NCBI GenBank assembly: GCA_029262095.1
Contig: JAJDAB010000512.1
Coordinates: 1-31,824 of the forward strand
Length of the DNA stretch: 31,824 nucleotides
From: Candidatus Hydrogenedentota bacterium
GTDB taxonomy: Bacteria > Hydrogenedentota > Hydrogenedentia > Hydrogenedentales > SLHB01
Reading direction: 5' to 3'
The notes beneath the pieces were generated by a model. That model searched no databases and was not told where the DNA came from. It saw only the letters and a program-made list of their open reading frames with translations. Of this stretch, positions 7,443 to 16,156 are shown piece by piece. The position numbers and the translations under genes are program-made. The stretch's first letter is position 1. Each line of letters starts with the position of its first letter.

Positions 7443-7786
7443 CGGCAAGCAATGGCAAACGGGTCTTATATCTAGGGTTGGCGTTAATGGCGCTTTGCCT
7501 GACGCTAGGCGTCCCCGCCGCATTCGCGCAAGAAGACGATCATGGCGAAGAAGGCAGCGGCGCGGGTGGTCTCGGCATTCTCGGAATTGGTATCGGAGCG
7601 GGTCTTGCCGTAGCCGGTGCTGGTATTGGTACCGGTCTGGCGCAGTCCGGCGTTGGTGCGGGCGGTACAGGCGCAATGGCCGAGAAGCCAGAACTCTTCA
7701 CGAACGTACTTATCCTCTTCGCAATTCCGGAAACCATCGTTATTCTTGGTTTCGTTATCGCATTCTTGCTGCTCGGCAACATCTAA
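7436..7786 (+). CDS. V/A-type ATP synthase subunit K (c-ring proteolipid) with N-terminal leader
   Basis: Forms the rotating membrane ring. The protein is 116 aa: a cleavable-looking signal peptide (res 1-31, ending PAAFAQ), a short acidic linker (EDDHGEEG), then one two-helix hairpin. Helix 1 is Gly-rich (GLGILGIGIGAGLAVAGAGIGTG). Helix 2 carries the ion-binding carboxylate E99 in PETIVILGFVIAF. It is thus the short single-hairpin type and not the four-helix V-ATPase form. The leader resembles that of the Thermus proteolipid as I remember it. Q70 and T100 occupy positions that help bind Na+ in sodium-type rings, but a Tyr equivalent is absent and the H+-type Thermus protein looks similar, so the coupling ion is undecided. 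The start ATG 7436 follows a strong Shine-Dalgarno. Confidence 0.92.
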   Translation: MVTASNGKRVLYLGLALMALCLTLGVPAAFAQEDDHGEEGSGAGGLGILGIGIGAGLAVAGAGIGTGLAQSGVGAGGTGAMAEKPELFTNVLILFAIPETIVILGFVIAFLLLGNI

Positions 7787-7805
7787 TTGAACCTGATTTA
7801 GGTCA

Positions 7806-8393
7806 ATGGAAGCTGCCCTAATAGCTACGCTCGAGGCGAAAGCCTCGTCGGAGTGCGAATCCAAAGCTGCGGAAGCCGAACGTCAGGCGAACGCGATTGT
7901 TGCTGCTGCCCAGGCTCAGGTCGAAGAACAGCGCAAGGCCGCGGTTGCACGTGAATCGGATTCGCTTGCTTTTCAGGAGCGCCGCGCAAAACTCGTGGCC
8001 GAGTCTGAAGCGGATCGCGAAGGTTTGGCGATGCAACAAGCGGTCGTTGATCAGGCGTTGGATGCGGCTCGATCCGAATTTAGTCGTTTGGCGTCATCGG
8101 CCGATTTCGCGCCGATGATTGAGTCGTTGCTCGCGAGCGCGATGGAAGCGGCGCCGGAAGAAGCGACCGTTATTGTTCCGACCGCTCAGCTTGAACGTTG
8201 TCAGGGTTGGCTCAAGAGCAATGGCCACGCCCGTGCAACCGTTCAAGGTTCAAATACCTTGACGGACGGAGTGTCGGTTCAAGATAGCAATCAAACGTAC
8301 CGCGTGATTCATACGTTGTCGAGCCGGTACGAGAAGCTGGAACGTGAAGCGCGTAAACGCAGTCTTCAAATTCTGTTTCCGGAAGGGACCTAA
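7806..8393 (+). CDS. V/A-type ATP synthase subunit E (peripheral stalk)
   Basis: The protein is 195 aa, the usual length. The N-terminal 90 residues are an alanine/charge-rich coiled coil (e.g. KAAEAERQANAIVAAAQAQ). The remainder is the globular head-binding domain, with ATVIVPTAQ and the C-terminal FPEGT. Partners with the G/H subunit to hold the A3B3 head against rotation. It starts at ATG 7806, 19 nt after subunit K, with AGG just upstream. The next gene begins 3 nt after its stop, so translational coupling is likely. Called from length, domain pattern and operon position. Confidence 0.88.
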   Translation: MEAALIATLEAKASSECESKAAEAERQANAIVAAAQAQVEEQRKAAVARESDSLAFQERRAKLVAESEADREGLAMQQAVVDQALDAARSEFSRLASSADFAPMIESLLASAMEAAPEEATVIVPTAQLERCQGWLKSNGHARATVQGSNTLTDGVSVQDSNQTYRVIHTLSSRYEKLEREARKRSLQILFPEGT

Positions 8394-8396
8394 GCG

Positions 8397-9458
8397 GTGG
8401 CAAAATTCAGCCCGCTGGCCATACACATGAACGCGCGAGTGCGCGGCATGATGAGTGAACTGTTCACGCACCAACAACTCGATGAGATGTTGGAAAAGGG
8501 TGACGTGGATCAGCTCGCTCAAGTATTGGTTGAGTCGCCCTATAAGAAAGAAATGGCGGAAGCGTTGACCGAACGTGGCGGCGCTGACGCAATTGAACTG
8601 GGCGTGTCCCGCAATCTGGTTGAAACGTACCGGCGATTGTTGCGGAGTGCTCAAGGTAACTTGCGCGGTCCGGTGCGGCTATTCCTGATGCGCTGGGACT
8701 TGGTCGGTGTGAAAGCGCTGTTGCGCAATCGCCACCATAACCTGGATGTGCAGACTGGTGCCGATTCGCTCGTTCCCGGCCCCACACTCACCGTCGCGTT
8801 GGCAAATGAATTCGCGGGCCGATCGACGATGGAAGATTTGATTTCGGCGTTGTCGAGTTGGAATCCGACGTTGTGCGGTGCGCTTGCGTCTGCTGCGGAC
8901 GGGTATCATGGCGAAGGTGGCCTGCAAGTACTCGAAGACGCATTGGACCAAAACTATTTTGTAACGAACGCGCGCAAATTGAGCGGTGCGACAGACCCGA
9001 ACAGCGAATTGCTTCGCCGGGCGCTGAAAATTGACATCGACCGCATTAATTTACGGATGATTTTGCAGCATGGACAGACCGGCGGTGATGGCACACTCTC
9101 GCAAGATCGACTTTTGCCTGCGGGACATCTCAGCGCTTCGACCCTGGAATCGATGGCGGGATCGCGCGATGCAGCGGATGCCATGGAGCATTTGGGCGGC
9201 ACGCGGTACGCTGACTTGGCGGAACGGCTTGCGGCCTTCATTCAAACGAACCGGTATGCCCCCATCGATCGTATGATGGAATTGCTGATGATTCAGTATC
9301 TTGGCCATATGTCTCGCGAACGGATTATGACGATGGCCATCTTGATGTACTACAGCTGGTTGAAATACAACGAAGCCGTAAACCTCCGCATGATTGCGCG
9401 CGGCGAAGTGCGCCACTTGCCTCGCGGCCGTGTTCGCGAGGAGGTGTTGTATGCGTAG
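8397..9458 (+). CDS. V/A-type ATP synthase subunit C (central-stalk/ring connector, AC39 family)
   Basis: The protein is 353 aa, mostly helical, matching the family of funnel-shaped subunits that join the rotor shaft to the proteolipid ring. Visible family features are the N-terminal ARVRGMMSELFTHQQLDEML, the central FLMRWDLVGVKALLR, and the C-terminal LMIQYLGHMSRERIMTMAILMYYSWLKYNEAVNLRMIARG (read as two adjoining helices). It starts at GTG 8397, 3 nt after the subunit E stop. A GAGGAG ribosome site for the next gene lies just beyond its stop codon. Confidence 0.92.
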   Translation: MAKFSPLAIHMNARVRGMMSELFTHQQLDEMLEKGDVDQLAQVLVESPYKKEMAEALTERGGADAIELGVSRNLVETYRRLLRSAQGNLRGPVRLFLMRWDLVGVKALLRNRHHNLDVQTGADSLVPGPTLTVALANEFAGRSTMEDLISALSSWNPTLCGALASAADGYHGEGGLQVLEDALDQNYFVTNARKLSGATDPNSELLRRALKIDIDRINLRMILQHGQTGGDGTLSQDRLLPAGHLSASTLESMAGSRDAADAMEHLGGTRYADLAERLAAFIQTNRYAPIDRMMELLMIQYLGHMSRERIMTMAILMYYSWLKYNEAVNLRMIARGEVRHLPRGRVREEVLYA

Positions 9459-9481
9459 TCTCGCTTTTGAGGAGATGCGCC

Positions 9482-9802
9482 GTGGCTAAAGTTGTTGCCA
9501 TTGCACAAGACCATGTGGCGCTGAACTTGGCGTTGACGGGCGTAACGGTCCGGCGCGCAGCCGATGTCGAAAGTGCCGAGGAGATGTTGCGCAATTTGCT
9601 CGAGAGCGATCACGACGTCGTGATCGTTCAGGAAGATTTTCGCGACGCATTCTCCGAGCGGTTTATCAATACACTCTCCAAACACAAGGGCTCCCCGCTA
9701 CTCGTGTATTGCCCCATGTTTGAAGAGGAAGACGCGGATGTCGACGCGTACTTATCGGCGGTGCTGAAACCCGCCATCGGATACGAAATACGATTGGAGT
9801 GA
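9482..9802 (+). CDS. V/A-type ATP synthase subunit F
   Basis: A small Rossmann-like subunit of the rotor shaft, 106 aa, which in homologues sits with subunit D and regulates activity. AKVVAIAQDH at the N-terminus, GVTVRRAADVESAEEML, DHDVVIVQEDF and the C-terminal AIGYEIRLE fit the family. I chose GTG 9482 because GAGGAG lies 7 nt upstream. A TTG five codons earlier (9467) would place that ribosome site inside the gene, and the ATG at 9475 is out of frame and stops after four codons. Subunit A begins 7 nt after the stop. Confidence 0.9.
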   Translation: MAKVVAIAQDHVALNLALTGVTVRRAADVESAEEMLRNLLESDHDVVIVQEDFRDAFSERFINTLSKHKGSPLLVYCPMFEEEDADVDAYLSAVLKPAIGYEIRLE

Positions 9803-9809
9803 CCGATTC

Positions 9810-11594
9810 ATGACGACCACCACCGAAGCCATTACCGGCGAACTTACGCTCATTTCCGGGCCGATGATATCGGCATCGGGCATGTTGGGTGTGGGTATGG
9901 GCGAAATCCTCCGCGTCGGCAACATGAATTTGATGGGCGAAGTAATCCGCATCGACGGCGACACTGTGTTCGCGCAGGTGTTCGAAGATACGAGCGGTAT
10001 GTATCTTGGCGAGCCCGTTGTATCGACCGGCTTACCGTTGTCCGTTGAACTCGGACCGGGTTTGCTCGGTTCGACGTTTGATGGTATTCAGCGCCCGCTC
10101 ATCACGTTGCAACAAGCGTCTGGAGACTTTATTGATCGCGGCCTTACCGCCGTGGCGCTCGACCGTGAAAAGCGTTGGAGTTTCACACCGACGGCGAAAG
10201 TCGGGGACAAAGTCGTTGGCGGCGATGTACTGGGCACGGTTCCGGAAACGGAGCATTTGACGCACAAGGTCATGGTGCCGCCCAATTCGTCGGGCACGAT
10301 TCAATCCATCAACGATGGCGAATTCACGGTTGAAGAGACTATCGCCACGTTGGATGACGGTACGCAGCTAAAATTGATGCATCCGTGGCCGGTGAAATTA
10401 CCGCGCCCGTATCACGAGAAGCAGGGTTCGGACGAATTGTTCCTTACGGGGCAACGCGTATTGGACTGTCTGTTCCCGATTGCGTTGGGTGGTTCGGCGA
10501 TTGTGCCGGGCGGTTTCGGCGCAGGTAAGACGGTTGTGGAGCAAAGTCTTTCCAAGTATTGCAACGCGGACATCATCATTTATGTAGGTTGCGGCGAACG
10601 CGGCAACGAGATGGCTGACGTGCTTGACGAATTTCCGGATTTGACTGACCCGAAAACGGGTGGCCCGTTGATGGACCGCACGGTTTTAGTGGTGAATACT
10701 TCAAACATGCCTGTGGCCGCGCGTGATGCGTCGGTGTACACAGGAATTACGTTGGCGGAATACTACCGCGACCAGGGCTACAACGTCGCGCTCATGGCGG
10801 ATAGTACTTCCCGTTGGGCGGAAGCCTTGCGTGAAATCTCGTCGCGCTTAGAAGAAATGCCTGGTGAAGAAGGGTATCCGACCTATCTTGCCGCACGTAT
10901 CTCACAGTTCTACGAACGCGCTGGTCGCGTCATCTGCGCCGGCTCGCAACCCGAGAACGGCGAAGGCGGCCGCACGGGCTCGGTTACAGCGGTAGGCGCA
11001 GTGTCGCCTCCCGGTGGTGACTTCTCCGAACCCGTTACGCAGACGTCGATGCGCGTGGCCGGTGGGCTTTGGGCGCTCGATTCAGCGCTCGCATACCGCC
11101 GGCATTATCCATCCGTGAACTGGAATCGCAGCTACACGCTCTACCTCAAAGAGCTGTCGCCCTGGTTCGATAAGCACGCGCCGGCCGGTTGGCTAGATTT
11201 ACGTCAACGGATTTCGACCACGCTTCAAAAGGACGCGGAACTGCAAGAAGTCGTCCAGCTCGTTGGCCCCGACGCTTTACAAGACGCCGAGCGATTGACG
11301 CTGGAAGTTTCGCGCATGATTCGCGAAGTGTTTTTGCAGCAGAACGCCTTTTCGGAAAATGACGCGTTCTGCAGTTTGGAAAAGAACGCCGGTATACAAG
11401 AAGCACTGATGGCGTTTTACGATGAGAGCAAAAAACTGGTCGATCAAGAAATTTCGCTTCAACGGATTCTCGACTTGCCGGTGCGCGAAGATGTATCGCG
11501 CTTGCGCGATGAGCCGAATGACGGATTCGCGGCCAAAAAGGACGCGACGATCGCCGAAATGAAAAGAGCCCTGGCCGAATTGGCCAAGAGTTAG
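9810..11594 (+). CDS. V/A-type ATP synthase catalytic subunit A
   Basis: Catalytic nucleotide-binding subunit, 594 aa. Domain order: N-terminal beta barrel (res 8-75); the bulge domain specific to A subunits (about 115-195, with RKW-like KRWSFTPTAKVGDKV); nucleotide-binding domain with Walker A GGFGAGKT (234-241); CGERGNEM carrying the catalytic-region Glu (261-268); LMADSTSRWAEALREIS; then the C-terminal helical domain. All expected catalytic elements are present, so the complex should be active in ATP hydrolysis or synthesis. Starts at ATG 9810, with 18 nt to subunit B. Confidence 0.97.
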   Translation: MTTTTEAITGELTLISGPMISASGMLGVGMGEILRVGNMNLMGEVIRIDGDTVFAQVFEDTSGMYLGEPVVSTGLPLSVELGPGLLGSTFDGIQRPLITLQQASGDFIDRGLTAVALDREKRWSFTPTAKVGDKVVGGDVLGTVPETEHLTHKVMVPPNSSGTIQSINDGEFTVEETIATLDDGTQLKLMHPWPVKLPRPYHEKQGSDELFLTGQRVLDCLFPIALGGSAIVPGGFGAGKTVVEQSLSKYCNADIIIYVGCGERGNEMADVLDEFPDLTDPKTGGPLMDRTVLVVNTSNMPVAARDASVYTGITLAEYYRDQGYNVALMADSTSRWAEALREISSRLEEMPGEEGYPTYLAARISQFYERAGRVICAGSQPENGEGGRTGSVTAVGAVSPPGGDFSEPVTQTSMRVAGGLWALDSALAYRRHYPSVNWNRSYTLYLKELSPWFDKHAPAGWLDLRQRISTTLQKDAELQEVVQLVGPDALQDAERLTLEVSRMIREVFLQQNAFSENDAFCSLEKNAGIQEALMAFYDESKKLVDQEISLQRILDLPVREDVSRLRDEPNDGFAAKKDATIAEMKRALAELAKS

Positions 11595-11612
11595 GTTAAA
11601 GGACTGCACCCT

Positions 11613-13037
11613 ATGGCAACCACCGACACCGATCTTCTGCACAAAGAGTATTGGGATCTGAGCTACGTTTCAGGACCTTTGGTTTTCCTGAAGAATGGCG
11701 GCCGTTTCCCTACGGGCGCGATACTCACACTCGAATCCCCCGCGGGCAAACGTCAAGGCCAGGTGCTTGAAGCCAGCAGCTCGCACGCCGTCGTCCAGGT
11801 ACTGCAAGGGACCCAAGGCATCGACGTGAAAAACACGTCCGTCGCGCTGCGCGACGAGAGCGCGACCATCCCGTTGTCGAAGGACATCATCGGTCGCCGC
11901 TTCAACGGACTGGGCGAGCCCATCGACGGATTGCCCCAGGTTGTCGCGGAAACCGAACGGACCATTACGGGTAGCGCCATCAACCCCGTGTCGCGCGACA
12001 AGCCAAATGACTTTATCGAAACGGGCGTTTCTGCCGTGGACGGTTTCAACACGCTCGTGCGCGGTCAGAAGTTGCCGTTTTTCTCCGGTTCCGGTTTGCC
12101 GGCGAACGAAGTGGCCAACCTTATCGTGCAGCAGGCATCGACCAAAGGCGACTCGGAAGAGTTTGTGGTCGTGTTCGGCGCGATGGGTCTGACCGAACGT
12201 GAAGCGGCGTACTTCATTCGCTCGTTCGAAGAAGGCGGACGTGGTTCAAGCGTGGTCGCGTTTATCAACAAAGCGGATGACCCGGCAATTGAACGTATTT
12301 TCACGCCGCGTTGCGCGCTGACGACGGCTGAATATCTCGCGTTTGAACTTGACTATCAGGTGCTTGTAATTCTAACGGACATGACGAGTTATTGCGAAGC
12401 CCTGCGCGAAATATCTAGTGCCCGCGAAGAGATTCCGGGCCGTCGTGGATATCCCGGCTACATGTATACCGATTTGTCTACGATCTATGAACGCGCAGGC
12501 CGTATCCGTGGTCGGAAGGGTTCTGTTACCCAGATGCCCATCCTGACCATGCCGGATGACGACATCACGCATCCGATTCCCGATTTGACCGGGTACATTA
12601 CTGAAGGTCAAATCGTATTGGGCCGTGGTTTGCACAGGCAGGGCGTGTTCCCGCCGGTGGACTTGCTGCCGTGTCTGTCGCGATTGATGAACAACGGTAT
12701 TGGCGAAGGCAAGACGCGCGCCGATCACCGCGAGCTCGCGAACCAGTTGTATGCGAGTTATGCGAATGGTCGAGACATCCGCAAGCTGATGGCCATCGTC
12801 GGTGAAGACGCATTGACGCCGCTTGATCGCCGGTACCTGCAATTTTCAAATGAATTCGAAGCGCAGATGATTGGCCAGGGCGACACGCGCCGGACGATTG
12901 ATGAAACACTCGACCTCGGTTGGCAACTTCTGGGAATCCTGCCGAAGGAAGAGTTGACGCGCGTGAATCGCGATACGGTCAATGCGTACTACACCCCGAT
13001 TATGGAAGACGGCGTCCATTCGCCGTACATGGAATAG
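11613..13037 (+). CDS. V/A-type ATP synthase regulatory subunit B
   Basis: Non-catalytic partner of subunit A in the A3B3 hexamer, 474 aa (typical 460-480). It lacks a Walker A motif: the equivalent loop reads FFSGSGLPANEVANLI, as expected for B subunits. Conserved blocks include NDFIETGVSAVDGFNTLVRGQKLP (split here as one run over res 130-153), VFGAMGLTEREA, LTDMTSYCEALREIS, RRGYPGYMYTDLSTIYERAGR and GRGLHRQGVFPP. The latter region carries the Arg that reaches into the catalytic site. The 37-nt gap to subunit D is the longest between the head genes. Confidence 0.97.
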   Translation: MATTDTDLLHKEYWDLSYVSGPLVFLKNGGRFPTGAILTLESPAGKRQGQVLEASSSHAVVQVLQGTQGIDVKNTSVALRDESATIPLSKDIIGRRFNGLGEPIDGLPQVVAETERTITGSAINPVSRDKPNDFIETGVSAVDGFNTLVRGQKLPFFSGSGLPANEVANLIVQQASTKGDSEEFVVVFGAMGLTEREAAYFIRSFEEGGRGSSVVAFINKADDPAIERIFTPRCALTTAEYLAFELDYQVLVILTDMTSYCEALREISSAREEIPGRRGYPGYMYTDLSTIYERAGRIRGRKGSVTQMPILTMPDDDITHPIPDLTGYITEGQIVLGRGLHRQGVFPPVDLLPCLSRLMNNGIGEGKTRADHRELANQLYASYANGRDIRKLMAIVGEDALTPLDRRYLQFSNEFEAQMIGQGDTRRTIDETLDLGWQLLGILPKEELTRVNRDTVNAYYTPIMEDGVHSPYME

Positions 13038-13074
13038 ATCGCACACAAGGCGAAACCGAACGGAATTGTAAAGC

Positions 13075-13752
13075 ATGAGTGTAGACGCCATAGCCCCAAC
13101 GCGGATGAATTTACTGGCCCGCAAGGCCCAGATTAAGTTCGCCAGCGATGGTGTGCAACTGCTCGAAGGTAAGCGCGAGGCACTGTTGAAGGAACTCATC
13201 GAGCGCGCGAAAGAATTGCGTAAGCTTCGGAATGAGCTTCACGACCGTGGCCGCGCGTCCGTCGCAGCGATGGCGATCGCCCGCGCCGTACGCGGTACCG
13301 CTGAGGTCGCATCCGTCGGCATCGCCGGTCAACGCGAAATGCCGCTTGAAGTAAAGACCGAAAAAGTTTGGGGTATTACCCTCGGCGACATTGCGCATGA
13401 CGGAATCGTTCGCGCACCGAATCAGCGCAGTATCGGGCAGTATGATGCATCGGCCCATGTCCTGGAAGCGGCGGAATCGGCCGAATTTATGCTCGAACAA
13501 TTGTTGGTGTGCGCTCCGAAAGAGGCCAATCTGCAACTCGTTGGTGAAGAAGTCAAAAAAGTGAGCCGCCGCATCAACGCGTTGAACGAATACTTGATTC
13601 CGAAACTCCGGCGCGAAATGCGCGGGATTGCGGATGTCCTTGATGAGCGGGAACGCGAAGATACCTTCCGTCTCAAGATGATTAAGGGTAAGAAGGCAAA
13701 GGCGAAGATCGAAAAGCGACGTGCTGAGATGGAGGCCGCTGATGCTTCTTAG
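13075..13752 (+). CDS. V/A-type ATP synthase subunit D (central rotor shaft)
   Basis: The protein is 225 aa. The two long helices that form the rotating coiled-coil shaft are visible: N-terminal PTRMNLLARKAQIKFASDGV with KREALLKELIERAKELR, and C-terminal EVKKVSRRINALNEYLIPKLRR with DEREREDTFRLKMIKGKKAK. The family signature NALEY appears here as NALNEYLIP. The C-terminus is Lys/Arg-rich. The last 11 nt overlap the start of the EIIA-like gene, so the two are likely to be translationally coupled. Confidence 0.95.
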   Translation: MSVDAIAPTRMNLLARKAQIKFASDGVQLLEGKREALLKELIERAKELRKLRNELHDRGRASVAAMAIARAVRGTAEVASVGIAGQREMPLEVKTEKVWGITLGDIAHDGIVRAPNQRSIGQYDASAHVLEAAESAEFMLEQLLVCAPKEANLQLVGEEVKKVSRRINALNEYLIPKLRREMRGIADVLDEREREDTFRLKMIKGKKAKAKIEKRRAEMEAADAS

Positions 13753-14236
13753 CGAAATCCTACACACCAGTGTCGTCAAGCTAACCCTCGACGCGCAGAC
13801 CAAGCACGAAGCGATCGCCGAATTAACCGACCGACTCATTCAAGCGCATGACCTACCGATGTCGCAGCGGGAATCGATTATCGAGGCCGTCGATGAACGT
13901 GAAAGCCACGCGAGTTCTGGCATGGAACACGGTGTCGCGATTCCCCATTGTGGCACGGATCGCGTTAGCGAAATCATTGGCGCAATTGGTATTTCAAAGA
14001 ATGGCGTCCCGTTCGAAGCAACGGATCGCGAACCTGCGCACATCGTGATATTGCTGGTATTGCCCAAGCGTCAATTCTCGGAACGGGTACATACGATGGC
14101 CGGTGTCGCGCATTTGCTTGAAAACGGTGAGCTGCGCGAGAGCATCAAGAAGGCTGTAGATGCAGACGCGTTGTTGGGGACGATCGAAAAAGCAGAAGCG
14201 GCGGAGAAGTTCGCCCACATTCGTGTCAGCCCGTAG
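13742..14236 (+). CDS. PTS EIIA-type (PtsN/fructose family) phosphoryl-acceptor protein
   Basis: The protein is 164 aa from ATG 13742; an earlier in-frame start at 13721 is possible. It is a complete EIIA domain of the fructose/nitrogen-PTS type: LLSEILHTSVVKLTL at the start, AIAELTDRLI, then the active-site context GVAIPHC with H69 as the phosphorylated histidine. FSERVHTMAGVAHLLEN follows near the C-terminus. In this family such single-domain proteins often regulate potassium, nitrogen or transport functions, and no sugar permease is adjacent. It overlaps atpD by 11 nt and closes the ATPase operon. A role in tuning ATPase or ion transport is inference from position only. Confidence 0.88.
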   Translation: MLLSEILHTSVVKLTLDAQTKHEAIAELTDRLIQAHDLPMSQRESIIEAVDERESHASSGMEHGVAIPHCGTDRVSEIIGAIGISKNGVPFEATDREPAHIVILLVLPKRQFSERVHTMAGVAHLLENGELRESIKKAVDADALLGTIEKAEAAEKFAHIRVSP

Positions 14237-14254
14237 CGTTCCCTTCGCGCCCAC

Positions 14255-16147
14255 TCAGTACAAAAAGCCCAACAGGTTCCAGGTGCGCAGTTGCCACACC
14301 ATCACTACGCATGCCGTCACTACGGCCATGTAATGGATCCGTGCGCGCAAGGTCCCAATGCGGCGCACCAGAAACAGCAGTCCGAACAACACGGCTACGT
14401 ATGTGAGCGCAGTTGCGATCAACGGTAGGCACAGAAGCACAGGCATGTGCGCGGGTAAACCGTAAACGATTTGCCGTGAGTCTTGCATCGTGAGTCCAAA
14501 CCCCACGGTGAAGATCACGAGTGCCGATGCCGCCGCCCATGCGGTCCATCGCGCGGCTCCGGGAATATGCTGTTGTGAGAATACCGGCTCATCATTGCGC
14601 CTGCTGAATGCGCCCGCAGGCCATGCGATTACGCCGCTCAACAATACGGGCAATCCTAGGACGAGCAACAGTGCATGCAATATGGGCAGCTCGCTCATTG
14701 GTATCCGGTCGAACGCGAACACGGGAACGTCGTTCATGAATAGTTTCGCTATTTGGCCGTCTTCGGATTCTAAAAAACGAACACGTCGGCTGCCATCAAT
14801 CTCCTGAAAGACGAGCGGCCCGACTTCGCGCATCCGAATGGTTTCCGAGGCCCTCAGAAGTAACGCGCCGTCGTCATCAATCTTTACAACGATTCCGCCG
14901 GTCAGCGCAGCCAACTTCTCAAGTGTGGTATAGGATATACGATTCGAACGATATTTTCCTTCAAAGCGTTTCAATTCACTCACGTTTGAAGCGTCGATTG
15001 CGGGCACTGACTCAGTATTTTCCGGTGGAAAGTAGCGATCCATGAATGCTTCAAATAACTTCGACCTGGCCTCAGCACCGCTATCTGTGTTGTAAGATGC
15101 GTAAATTCCGACGCCATGATCAGGCAGCATCGCCCAAATAGTGTGGAACCAAAATGTATCGCCGCTATGACCTATTACTCGATGGCCATTCCGGTCCATC
15201 TCGATGAATCCGTGGGCCAGTCCGTTGACACCCGGAGCGTTTTGAAAAGAACGGGTCTGCATGGTTCCCGCAGTTTCGTCGCGGAGAATCCGTGTACTAT
15301 TGAATTCGCCACGTTGAAGATGCGCAATCATAAAACGAGCCATATCGTTTGCCGTTGCGCTGACAGCGCCAGCGGGTGCCATCGGTACGAACTCGAAGGT
15401 CTGTTCGCGCAATACACCGTTGTGGTTCGCATAGCCTTTCGACGTTGCAGACGTATGCGCTGGCCCGGGCGGCTGTTGAGCAGTCGTATTGGCCATGCCC
15501 AACGGCTTCAAGATATGGGCATCGATATACGCGGACCATGAATCACCAGTGACGTTTTCCAAAACGAGCGCGGCGAGCGTCGAGCCGTGATTCGAGTAGG
15601 AAGTGACTACGCTGGGCGGTCGCACGCGGGCTGGCATCTGACCATTGAGTAGGACAGCCAATTGAGTTTCGTAATCGTCTGATTTCCTAAACAGGCCAAT
15701 GAGCCGATCCTCGAAGCCCGCAGTGTGATTCATCAGATGCCGGACCGTGACCGGATCTTCATAGGTTTCCGGGACGGCCAAATCGTTTAGATACGAATTG
15801 ACGTCCGCGTCCAAATCGATTCGATCCTGCTCGACGAGCTGCATCAACGCCGTCCAACCGAATAACTTGGTCACCGAACCGATACGAAAAAGTGTTTCTT
15901 CTGGGTTAACGGGATCCTGCGTTTCCAAGTCCGCGAATCCGTAACCCTTTTGGAAATAGATTTCGCCGTCGGCGACAACGGAAACGACCGCGCCAGCATA
16001 GGGAAAAGCGTCCTGGTGACCTGTCATCAAGCCATCCAAGAACGATTCGAATTCGGATGGATCCGGCAGCCCCGCAGCGTGCGCCGTGTGTACCAGCGCA
16101 AACGCACAGGCTAGAATGGCTATTCGATTACACGTGCGCTTAAACAC
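14255..16147 (-). CDS. Serine hydrolase (class C beta-lactamase/DD-peptidase family) with C-terminal membrane domain
   Basis: The protein is 630 aa. A signal peptide (res 1-24, ending TAHAA) exports it. The catalytic domain (about 30-370) shows SVTK (nucleophile S91, K94), YSN (Y184-N186) and HSG (327-329), the three boxes of this superfamily. A short beta-rich domain follows (about 390-475). Then come about five hydrophobic helices (roughly 480-630) that would anchor it in the membrane. Members cleave esters, amides or D-amino-acid peptides; the substrate cannot be read from sequence. The start is GTG 16147, with only a weak ribosome site. It begins 9 nt after the M16 peptidase stop, so it is probably co-transcribed. 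It converges with the EIIA gene, leaving 18 nt and no visible terminator. Confidence 0.88.
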   Translation of the reverse strand: MFKRTCNRIAILACAFALVHTAHAAGLPDPSEFESFLDGLMTGHQDAFPYAGAVVSVVADGEIYFQKGYGFADLETQDPVNPEETLFRIGSVTKLFGWTALMQLVEQDRIDLDADVNSYLNDLAVPETYEDPVTVRHLMNHTAGFEDRLIGLFRKSDDYETQLAVLLNGQMPARVRPPSVVTSYSNHGSTLAALVLENVTGDSWSAYIDAHILKPLGMANTTAQQPPGPAHTSATSKGYANHNGVLREQTFEFVPMAPAGAVSATANDMARFMIAHLQRGEFNSTRILRDETAGTMQTRSFQNAPGVNGLAHGFIEMDRNGHRVIGHSGDTFWFHTIWAMLPDHGVGIYASYNTDSGAEARSKLFEAFMDRYFPPENTESVPAIDASNVSELKRFEGKYRSNRISYTTLEKLAALTGGIVVKIDDDGALLLRASETIRMREVGPLVFQEIDGSRRVRFLESEDGQIAKLFMNDVPVFAFDRIPMSELPILHALLLVLGLPVLLSGVIAWPAGAFSRRNDEPVFSQQHIPGAARWTAWAAASALVIFTVGFGLTMQDSRQIVYGLPAHMPVLLCLPLIATALTYVAVLFGLLFLVRRIGTLRARIHYMAVVTACVVMVWQLRTWNLLGFLY

Positions 16148-16156
16148 TTCGGTCCG

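Noticed and set aside
9467..9481. TTG start for ATPase subunit F
   Set aside because: It would place the GAGGAG ribosome site within the gene; GTG 9482 has that site at the correct distance and gives the family N-terminus AKVVAIA.
13111..13839. Open frame of 242 codons on the minus strand across atpD and the EIIA gene
   Set aside because: It runs antisense to two well-supported genes and its translation shows no domain.
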